A stretch of DNA of 14,756 nt from JANWYU01 sp964655485. Lineage in GTDB: Bacteria > Bdellovibrionota > Bdellovibrionia > Bdellovibrionales > Bdellovibrionaceae. Below, one piece after another: positions 8,718 through 14,026 of the stretch; the first letter of the stretch is position 1, and each line of letters begins with the position of its first letter. The stretch spans positions 1 to 14,756 of the forward strand of contig CAZZMS010000020.1 of assembly GCA_964655485.1 (NCBI GenBank), written 5' to 3'. The notes beneath the pieces were generated by a model. It made no database searches. It was not told the origin of the DNA and saw nothing but the letters and a program-made list of their open reading frames with translations. The translations under genes and the position numbers were made by a program.

Positions 8718-9773
8718 ATGAATGAAGAAAATAATCCCTTAAAGATCGCTTGGATTCGCCTGGATGGCCTCGGGGATCTTCTTTGCACTCTACCTTCGGA
8801 GCGACTGACCGTATCCCACACGGTGCAACTTTACTGGCTCGTACACTCTCCCTGGAATGAACTTTGGGCTTATGCGCCCTCCTTGACTAGTCGAGTCCTA
8901 TCCATATCCAGCAAGACTAGTGCATGGGAGAAATTCAAGGCTTGTTACTCAATTTTTAAAAGAGAACAGTTTTCTGCTATCTGTATTTTTTTTGCTCCCT
9001 GGTGGCTGAGTCTCGCTGCTTGGATGGCAGGAATTCCCCTTCGAGTCGGGCGAAAAAGTCAGTGGTGGAGTTATGTATTTTTAACCCACGGGCTGCGCCA
9101 AAAGCGCTCCCGTTCCCAACGACACGAAGCTGAGTATAACCAGGAATTGGCCACATTTTTCTTTCAGGCCCTTGCAACCAGAATCAAGCACATAAGTCCC
9201 CCCAATCCCCTTGAGTTCACCAAGACCTACGAATCTCACGCGAGCAAAACTCCTCCGATTCCCATTCTTCCGCAGACAAACACACCCCCTTCCCTGGAGG
9301 GGAGCACCCAGCTAAAATCTAGGCGATACATCGTTATTCACCCGGGGATGAAGGGTTCGGCCGGTAACTGGCAGCCCACATCTTATTCCAAGCTGATTGA
9401 GCAGCTGGCTCCTCACTTTCCCGTGGTCGTTACGGGGACTCCTGCTGATGCGCCTTGGATAAATCCTTTACTCGAAAGCTGGGGAAAACATCCTCGCGTG
9501 AGTTTTTTTATCGGCAGGCCCCTGAGCGATTTGATAGAGGTTCTATCCCAAGCCGGTGTGGTCATCGCTCCCAGTACCGGGATTGCTCATCTGAGCAGCG
9601 CCTGTGGCACTTGGACCATCGGACTGTATCCTGACATCACCGCCCAAAGCCCGCGCCGCTGGCGCCCTTTAGGCGAGAATGTGATCGTACTGACCTCTTC
9701 TCAGCCTCAACTGGTGGACATTCGTCCAGTTACCGTTGCGGAGCAGGCTTTACAAATTATGAGAACCTACTAG
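8718..9773 (+). CDS. Glycosyltransferase family 9 (heptosyltransferase-like)
   Basis: This is a GT9-family glycosyltransferase (WaaC/WaaF/WaaQ superfamily), 351 aa, typical size for a GT-B heptosyltransferase. The N-terminal Rossmann-like half opens with WIRLDGLGDLLCTLP (12-26), the family R-x4-GD-x5-P pattern. The C-terminal half opens with YIVIHPGMKGSAGNWQP (204-220), the donor-binding strand and loop. PSTGIAHLSSACGT at 285-298, with H291, matches the family (D/S)(S/T)G-x2-H signature. A low-complexity Pro/Thr-rich linker lies between the halves, at about 159-200. No signal peptide is seen; it should work at the cytoplasmic face of the inner membrane, adding a heptose-like sugar to lipid A-core or a related acceptor. 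The SD AGAGAGGG sits 4 nt before the ATG, and the gene starts 10 bp after ybbP, so it is probably the last gene of the tesA-ybbA-ybbP unit. Which sugar or acceptor is used cannot be told; no symbol is given. Confidence 0.87.
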   Translation: MNEENNPLKIAWIRLDGLGDLLCTLPSERLTVSHTVQLYWLVHSPWNELWAYAPSLTSRVLSISSKTSAWEKFKACYSIFKREQFSAICIFFAPWWLSLAAWMAGIPLRVGRKSQWWSYVFLTHGLRQKRSRSQRHEAEYNQELATFFFQALATRIKHISPPNPLEFTKTYESHASKTPPIPILPQTNTPPSLEGSTQLKSRRYIVIHPGMKGSAGNWQPTSYSKLIEQLAPHFPVVVTGTPADAPWINPLLESWGKHPRVSFFIGRPLSDLIEVLSQAGVVIAPSTGIAHLSSACGTWTIGLYPDITAQSPRRWRPLGENVIVLTSSQPQLVDIRPVTVAEQALQIMRTY

Positions 9774-9777
9774 CTCA

Positions 9778-9794
9778 AAGGGCTTCAAGCCCTT
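9778..9794 (+). other. Small hairpin just after the GT9 stop codon
   Basis: AAGGGC and GCCCTT pair over 6 bp around a TTCAA loop, starting 5 nt after the stop codon at 9771-9773. No T-run follows, so it is not a convincing intrinsic terminator. It could stabilise the 3' end or be chance. Confidence 0.3.
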
Positions 9795-9908
9795 CGCCAT
9801 CCATGGGGATTAAGGCCTCCGGGCGAAAAGAAAAAGCCAGAGTCGGTGTCACTCAAGACACATCGTTTCTCCCGGTTTTTGAACAAATTTTATCAAAATC
9901 CCAGAGAT

Positions 9909-9935
9909 TATTTTGTTACCAGAAATAACAAAATA
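9909..9935. repeat. A/T-rich perfect inverted repeat between convergent genes
   Basis: TATTTTGTTA (9909-9918) and TAACAAAATA (9926-9935) are perfect reverse complements, giving a 10-bp stem around a 7-nt CCAGAAA loop. It lies in the convergent gap between the GT9 gene and the protease gene, about 60 bp before the strong terminator. It is too A/T-rich for a typical intrinsic terminator. It may be an RNA 3'-end structure or a protein-binding dyad. Confidence 0.5.
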
Positions 9936-9997
9936 CAACACAGGTGTGCATTTTAAGTCGGAATAGAATAAATCAGCCTCGACTTTGCTTGAATGAA

Positions 9998-10025
9998 AAA
10001 ACCCCTGCTTGATAGCAGGGGTTTT
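9998..10025. terminator. Bidirectional Rho-independent terminator
   Basis: A 12-bp perfect stem (arms 9998-10009 and 10014-10025, core ACCCCTGCT/AGCAGGGGT) encloses a TGAT tetraloop. On the minus strand the stem runs into a run of six T residues, on the plus strand into TTTT. It begins about 25 bp past the protease stop codon and also serves readthrough from the GT9 operon. It fits the convergent gene arrangement exactly. Confidence 0.9.
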
Positions 10026-10049
10026 CATCAGAGCATCACGCACTCAGTG

Positions 10050-11345
10050 CTACTGACACCAAGGCAGATCCGAAACGACTTGACAGATAATCTGACATAA
10101 CATTTCGTCCCCTAACGGACACTCACCCGGCAGCCCTGGGTTTCCGGGATTTCCGGGGTTACCTGGATCAGGTAAACCTGGGGGATTGCCGGGGTTGCCA
10201 GGATTTTGGGCAAGTGCCCCTCCAACATGAATCTTATAGCTACTTGCTTTACCACCTTTAGACTCAGTTACCGTCACAATGGTTTCCCCATCATTTTTCG
10301 TCGTTAAATTACCTTGAGCATCAATTTCCGCCACCTGTGGGTTTGAGGACTCAAAGCGAAAAGGTGGCTGACCGAAAACCCCGGTGAAAGCGACAGTTTG
10401 CCCCTTAGCAAAAGTTCCCGCCTGCGGATGCACAAACATTTTACGGTCTAAAACCGTGGCGACTGCCTCATAAGCATCAATGCGACAATCACAAGCCGTT
10501 TGAATAGACACTTTCGCTCCCGTGGCTTGAATGAGTGAACGAATTTCACCCGGAGTCAATTCAGGATTTTGGGCCTTAATCAAAGCCACCAAGCCAGAAA
10601 CAAGTGGGGTGGCCATACTGGTTCCCGAAAGGTTTCCATACTTGTTACCGGGTAAAGTTGAAATAATAGCGTCTCCCGGAGCGGCCACATGAACCATTGC
10701 CCGACCAAAATTAGACCAGCTCGGTTTCGCATCTTGTGCGTTTGAGGCTGCCACACTAATGGTATTACTTAGATTCGCGTTAGCCGGAAACACATCTGTT
10801 CTATCATTGTTTTTTCCATCGTTGGCTGCTGCAACTACGAATACAATACCCGCCTTTTCAGCACGAGCCACGGCTTCAATCAAGGGCTGCGCCGTACTGC
10901 GCGGAACAGTTGCACCCCAAGAGGCACTAATCACATCCACCTTTTTTTCAATGGCGTAATCAATAGCTTTGATTCCGTTGTTCAAATCACCACCGCCATT
11001 TTTATCCAGAAACCTTAAGGGCATAATGCTCACCTCAGGTGACAACCCTAGAATTCCACCATCTTGCACTCCGGCAGCGCCAACGATTCCCGCGACATGA
11101 GTACCATGGCCAGGATTTTGGAAGCTGGTCTCATCCATGGGATCATTGTCTCGACCAGCAAAATCGTAACCCGCAATCATATTCGGAGCTAAATCTGGAT
11201 GACGGTAATCCACTCCCGTATCAATAACTGCAACCACGACCTTTTTTGATCCTCGGTTACCAGCCTTCTTCCACGCCTCTTCAGCTCTCACCCGCGCAAG
11301 CGCATATTGTTCCTTCCAAAGCCTGCACGTCCACCGGAGCTTCAA
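10050..11345 (-). CDS. Subtilisin-family (S8) serine protease, catalytic part downstream of a frameshift
   Basis: This frame holds the mature part of an exported subtilase. Numbering from the first possible start (a TTG at 11345, not a credible start), the catalytic triad is intact: D42 in VIDTGVD, H80 in GHGTHVAG and S243 in SGTSMATP, with oxyanion N175 in AAAND. The peptidase domain spans about 13-300. CDCR at 285-288 could form a disulfide. It is followed by an Ig-like/Big2-type beta domain at about 303-375 (SSNPQVAEIDAQGNLTT), a Pro-Gly-Asn linker at about 380-408, and a short tail with C409, C417, C421 and C430. Real homology to the upstream frame ends where this one begins: EQYALARVRAEEAW from residue 12 is the usual start of the catalytic domain. 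The signal peptide and propeptide are in the other frame, up to 11601. Unless the shift is bypassed or is a sequencing error, no exported protease is made. A bidirectional terminator follows. Confidence 0.85.
   Translation of the reverse strand: MKLRWTCRLWKEQYALARVRAEEAWKKAGNRGSKKVVVAVIDTGVDYRHPDLAPNMIAGYDFAGRDNDPMDETSFQNPGHGTHVAGIVGAAGVQDGGILGLSPEVSIMPLRFLDKNGGGDLNNGIKAIDYAIEKKVDVISASWGATVPRSTAQPLIEAVARAEKAGIVFVVAAANDGKNNDRTDVFPANANLSNTISVAASNAQDAKPSWSNFGRAMVHVAAPGDAIISTLPGNKYGNLSGTSMATPLVSGLVALIKAQNPELTPGEIRSLIQATGAKVSIQTACDCRIDAYEAVATVLDRKMFVHPQAGTFAKGQTVAFTGVFGQPPFRFESSNPQVAEIDAQGNLTTKNDGETIVTVTESKGGKASSYKIHVGGALAQNPGNPGNPPGLPDPGNPGNPGNPGLPGECPLGDEMLCQIICQVVSDLPWCQ
10122..10205 (-). repeat. 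Pro-Gly-Asn repeat linker in the protease gene
   Basis: This in-frame tract encodes a collagen-like series of PGN/PGL/PGD triplets (NPGNPGNPPG, then DPGNPGNPGNPG), residues about 381-408 of the catalytic frame. The DNA is correspondingly repetitive (GGNAANCCN units) and prone to slippage. Such linkers usually separate a secreted enzyme from a terminal anchoring or sorting segment. Confidence 0.75.
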
Positions 11346-11601
11346 AGGCCTTGAGCCTAAAGTTAGGCACCATATACTCCACTTGCGGATTACTTAACAG
11401 CTTTGCTGTGGCTGATATTTTCTTATCCTCACCGATATAAACCTTCATGAGCTGTCCGGGCTCGTGATAATCTAGAACCTTATAATCCTCCGCGTGTGAT
11501 AAAAACGACAAAGCGTAAGGTGTACGCAGCTTCACCAAATATTCACCAGCAAAGCTTTGCAAACTGAGTAACAAAAAACTCAGCAGGGTTATCACTCTCA
11601 T
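11281..11601 (-). CDS. N-terminal part of the frameshifted S8 protease: signal peptide and propeptide
   Basis: This short frame (106 codons plus stop) encodes the front end of the neighbouring subtilase. The chosen ATG at 11601 has the perfect SD AAGGAGG (11606-11612) 4 nt upstream; an ATG at 11643 in the same frame lacks this. The product begins MRVITLLSFLLLSLQSFA, a classical signal peptide with likely cleavage after residue 18. GEYLVKLRTPYALSFL and later NPQVEYMVPNFRLKAF resemble an I9-type inhibitor propeptide, the intramolecular chaperone of subtilases. True coding sense ends at VDVQAL; the last dozen residues (EGTICACAGES) are out-of-frame translation before a TGA at 11281-11283. Dropping one base at 11310-11316 would join ...VDVQALE to EQYALARV... 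and give one gene of about 517 codons (10050-11601). Nothing else in either part is degraded. Confidence 0.82.
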   Translation of the reverse strand: MRVITLLSFLLLSLQSFAGEYLVKLRTPYALSFLSHAEDYKVLDYHEPGQLMKVYIGEDKKISATAKLLSNPQVEYMVPNFRLKAFEAPVDVQALEGTICACAGES

Positions 11602-11605
11602 ATTT

Positions 11606-11612
11606 CCTCCTT
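11606..11612 (-). promoter_or_regulatory. Ribosome binding site that fixes the protease start
   Basis: AAGGAGG on the minus strand lies 4 nt before the ATG at 11601. This places the start directly before the signal peptide and argues against the upstream in-frame ATG at 11643. Confidence 0.85.
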
Positions 11613-11684
11613 GATCTTGGCGACTCATCCTTGATGAGCGCATTTATTAAGTTACCCATCATTCCAGCGATTTTGTTTTCGCTT

Positions 11685-11721
11685 GAAAAGAACTTTTCTC
11701 TTTGACCAACTCAGTCAAGAG
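11685..11721. repeat. Two adjacent dyads upstream of the protease, possible operator
   Basis: GAAAAG-AA-CTTTTC (11685-11698) is a perfect dyad. It abuts and shares a base with an imperfect inverted repeat, CTCTTTGAC (11698-11706) and GTCAAGAG (11714-11721), with one bulged T. They lie about 85-120 bp upstream of the protease ATG, a plausible place for a regulator or RNA structure. Function is unknown. Confidence 0.35.
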
Positions 11722-12045
11722 TGGCGTTAATACATTTCATAACCATCTCTTTTGCTTCAAGCACTCCTCAAGCCCTGAACTCTACCAAGGTCCAGTGTTC
11801 GCCAGGATACCTTGAAAACGTAACTTGATTCCTTCCTGAATGCGGCGCACACCACAAACAAAACGACTGATTTAGCCATTCATGCCAAGTTACCAACCGA
11901 ATCAGGATAAAGGAATCTCTTTCGACAATCCCCTTAATGCTTAGTCAAAGATACCAATGAGTTCTCACGAATATAGGTAACAAATTGCACATTCTAAAAG
12001 TTTGCCACGGTTTAGACTTTTGACTTAAGTTATGTAAAAACTGTC

Positions 12046-12051
12046 AAGGAG
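12046..12051 (+). promoter_or_regulatory. Ribosome binding site supporting the GTG start of uppP
   Basis: AAGGAG is followed by a 6-nt spacer (TAACTT) and the GTG at 12058. This ideal spacing supports a GTG start. It overlaps one copy of the GTCAA half-site at 12043-12047. Confidence 0.85.
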
Positions 12052-12057
12052 TAACTT

Positions 12058-12828
12058 GTGGACTGGATACACGTTTTGATTCTAGCCCTCATTGAAGGTA
12101 TCACCGAGTTTTTGCCCATTTCCTCCACAGGGCATCTCATTTTATTATCCAAGGCCTTGGGGATTATTGAGGACTCTTTCGTTCAGAATTTCAATATAAT
12201 CATTCAGGGCGGGGCCATTCTAGCGATCTTAACTTTGTATTGGCGTCGCTTTTTTCCGATACAAAAAAGATTTTATCTTTTGTTACTCACAAGCTTTCTT
12301 CCCACTGGTTTCATAGGTTTTTTGTTAAAAGACCTGCTGGACAGCCTTTTGTCACAAGTGAGTGTTGTCGCCATCGCTTTAATCCTTGGGGGAATACTTC
12401 TTATCTGGCTTGATAAAAGAACAAGTCGAGATCACATCTCTATTCAAGAACTTTCTTTCAAACAGGCTTTTTTCATCGGCGTCATTCAAAGCCTCGCTTT
12501 AATTCCCGGCACTTCTCGCTCGGCTGCCGCCATCTTGGGCGGATTGTGGCTGGGGATGGACAAGAAAAGTGCCACTGAATACTCTTTTCTTTTGGGCTTA
12601 CCCACCCTTGGCGCTGCCTCTTTGTACAAGACGATCAAGATCCTACCCCAAGTGACTCCTAATCAATGGTCTTCCTTGGCCTTGGGCACCCTACTCAGTT
12701 TCCTTTTTGCCGTCGGAGCCATTAAGCTCCTCACTACGATTGTCGCCCGCTACGGACTCTATCATTTTGGTTATTATCGCATTGCTCTCGGTGCCGCCGT
12801 TTTAGGCGCAAGTCTGTGGGGCATTTAA
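12058..12828 (+). CDS. uppP: Undecaprenyl-diphosphatase (BacA/UppP family)
   Basis: This integral membrane phosphatase dephosphorylates undecaprenyl diphosphate to the monophosphate carrier used for peptidoglycan and surface-glycan export; loss or excess alters bacitracin sensitivity. The protein is 256 aa, slightly shorter than E. coli UppP (273). Both family signatures are intact: the (E/Q)xxxE region with E13 and E17 in EGITEFLPISSTGH (H26), and PGTSRS at 150-155 with R154. These correspond to E17, E21, H30 and R174 of the E. coli enzyme. Multiple hydrophobic segments run through the whole length, as expected of a polytopic inner-membrane enzyme. The start is GTG, chosen from the strong AAGGAG upstream and because residues MDWIHVLILALIEG match the family N-terminus. 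It stands alone between a gene-free region and the pilin cluster, with no evident terminator after it. Confidence 0.96.
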   Translation: MDWIHVLILALIEGITEFLPISSTGHLILLSKALGIIEDSFVQNFNIIIQGGAILAILTLYWRRFFPIQKRFYLLLLTSFLPTGFIGFLLKDLLDSLLSQVSVVAIALILGGILLIWLDKRTSRDHISIQELSFKQAFFIGVIQSLALIPGTSRSAAAILGGLWLGMDKKSATEYSFLLGLPTLGAASLYKTIKILPQVTPNQWSSLALGTLLSFLFAVGAIKLLTTIVARYGLYHFGYYRIALGAAVLGASLWGI

Positions 12829-12901
12829 TCTTACTTCTAGTTCCTCTTCACCATTCTACACTCACCTTTTTCTATCTGCGCAGTTTGCATAAGGGGAATG
12901 G

Positions 12902-12919
12902 CTTGTCCGTCCTTGTCCG
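12902..12919 (+). repeat. Tandem CTTGTCCG direct repeat upstream of the pilin gene
   Basis: CTTGTCCG occurs at 12902-12909 and 12912-12919, a 10-bp period, i.e. about one helical turn. It lies about 100 bp before the pilin ATG, in the gap after uppP. Two same-face sites are a possible activator or repressor site; no clear promoter could be aligned with it. Confidence 0.35.
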
Positions 12920-13001
12920 GAAATGTCGGCCATTTTTAATTCCTTAATCCAAGCCCCCCGTGGCCTGAGCACCTCGAGGCTTGCTTTTAAGGCAGGCTAT
13001 C

Positions 13002-13007
13002 AGGAGG
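13002..13007 (+). promoter_or_regulatory. Ribosome binding site that decides the pilin start
   Basis: AGGAGG with a 5-nt T spacer precedes the ATG at 13013. The same frame is open back to an ATG at 12923, which lacks a comparable site. The internal start also gives a normal short prepilin leader. Confidence 0.85.
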
Positions 13008-13012
13008 TTTTT

Positions 13013-13291
13013 ATGAACTTGAAAGTCATCCCCCAAAATCAACAAAACAAAAAAGCAACTGGTTTCCCGCCTCATCACCAAAGAGGACAAGGCTTGGTAG
13101 AATACATCCTCATTGTTGCTCTTATCGCAGCGGGCTCAATTATGGCCGTACAGTTTTTAGGACAAAACATCCGTTATAAATTGGCCCAGATTTCTGGATC
13201 CCTTGGCGCTAACATGCGCGGCATTTCTGCCCCCCAAAAACCACAAGGGCTAACAGAAAGAAAAGACATCAATCAGGTTTTTCAAGACTAG
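13013..13291 (+). CDS. Flp-type (type IVb) pilin precursor
   Basis: This is a small 92-aa prepilin. It carries a class III leader with basic residues followed by the prepilin peptidase site G25^Q26. The next residues, QGLVEY, put glutamate at +5 (E30) and tyrosine at +6 (Y31), the hallmark G/xxxxEY of Flp pilins. A single hydrophobic helix (about 31-50, ILIVALIAAGSIMAVQFLG) follows, then a soluble tail of about 40 residues ending in a Lys/Gln-rich segment. The mature form would be 67 residues, a little longer than the smallest Flp pilins. The protein is expected to be inserted in the inner membrane, processed by a TadV/CpaA-type peptidase and assembled by a Tad machine encoded elsewhere. The next gene is TadE-like and starts 67 bp on. 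Assignment to the family is firm; whether it is the major pilin or a minor one is unknown. Confidence 0.85.
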   Translation: MNLKVIPQNQQNKKATGFPPHHQRGQGLVEYILIVALIAAGSIMAVQFLGQNIRYKLAQISGSLGANMRGISAPQKPQGLTERKDINQVFQD

Positions 13292-13358
13292 GTCAAATCC
13301 CCTCCCCTAACAAGGCATATCATCCACTCAGAACCCAATCCGCCAAAGGAGTCCCCTT

Positions 13359-13955
13359 ATGTCACAACTCTGTGTTAAACTTCGCAAGTCCAAGCCATCT
13401 CTTGGTTTTTTGAAAGTCTACTCCCCATGGTCATGTCGTGGAACCGCCTTATTTGAATCTGTTTGGACTATCCCTTTGTTGATAGCTGCCACATCGGCGA
13501 TTTTTCTTGCCGGAGTTAAATTTTGGAATCATTGGAATCACGCCTGGCTAGAAGAAGAAAAAAAGTTTTGCGAAGCCAGCTACACACCCGAAGAACAATG
13601 CCAAAAGCTCTACAGTAAAACAAAAAGAAGGATCGACCTTAAAACCTTCACCCTTCGCCGCTGGCTAGTCACCAGCGTAATGCCCAGTAAAGTTTGGACA
13701 CTAGCCTCGACATCTGCATTTGCATCCCCCAAACCTAAAAAAATCTTGAGTGAGCAGGAACTTCAAGAGCGCATGGCTCAACTGATGCTGTCCGGACCTC
13801 ATAGCATTGATGCTTTGGAAAATTGGGTCGACCAAATGGCTGAGCTCGCACTGGACATACAAGAATACAACAAATCCCAAGGAATCAGAAATCCAGAACT
13901 AGATGCGGCTATCGCTGAGCTACAAAGGGAGCGCGCGAAATTAAAAAGACGTTAA
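13359..13955 (+). CDS. TadE-like pseudopilin with a long C-terminal domain
   Basis: This 198-aa protein has a TadE-type prepilin segment: CRGTALFESVWTIPLLIA at 26-43, with cleavage at G28^T29 and glutamate at +5 (E33), then one hydrophobic helix to about 53. The SD AAAGGAG lies 7 nt before the ATG at 13359. After the helix, the soluble part is charged. It has C71 and C81 close together, a basic patch (TKRRIDLKTFTLRRW at about 88-102), a Ser/Ala/Pro/Lys-rich link at about 115-130, and a C-terminal stretch from about 150 with heptad-like spacing and charged pairs, possibly coiled coil. The C-terminal part does not resemble a family I recognise. TadE-family minor pseudopilins help start or cap Flp pili; that role is inferred from the N-terminus and the adjacent pilin gene. 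Confidence is good for the prepilin segment and low for the rest. Confidence 0.68.
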   Translation: MSQLCVKLRKSKPSLGFLKVYSPWSCRGTALFESVWTIPLLIAATSAIFLAGVKFWNHWNHAWLEEEKKFCEASYTPEEQCQKLYSKTKRRIDLKTFTLRRWLVTSVMPSKVWTLASTSAFASPKPKKILSEQELQERMAQLMLSGPHSIDALENWVDQMAELALDIQEYNKSQGIRNPELDAAIAELQRERAKLKRR

Positions 13956-14026
13956 TAAGTTGGAACACATTTTAGATAGCTCGTTCAAACCACGTCTCTA
14001 AACTCTCCGCCGGAATAGGTTTTTGC

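Larger units (their letters stand above)
11602..12057. other. Gene-free divergent region between protease and uppP
   Basis: This 456-bp region between two divergent genes shows no convincing coding frame, tRNA or terminator. It should hold the promoters of both genes, but I could not pick a clear -35/-10 pair on either strand. It has several small dyads: CTCATC/GATGAG (11624-11638, 3-nt loop) in the protease leader, GAAAAG-AA-CTTTTC (11685-11698), and TTGAC-N7-GTCAA (11702-11718). The 5-mer TTGAC or its complement occurs five times (11702, 11714, 11944, 12020, 12043). Confidence 0.6.

Noticed and set aside
9849..10043. A 64-codon minus-strand frame in the convergent gap
   Set aside because: It spans the strong bidirectional terminator and the A/T hairpin, has no ribosome binding site, and its product looks like no known protein.
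11281..11345. TTG at 11345 as the genuine start of the protease
   Set aside because: It would give a protease with no signal peptide or propeptide, and its first residues (KLRWTCRLWK) are out-of-frame reading of the upstream part.
12923..13012. An upstream in-frame start for the pilin gene
   Set aside because: The ATG at 13013 has a perfect AGGAGG and gives a normal prepilin leader; the extra 30 residues lack pilin-like features.
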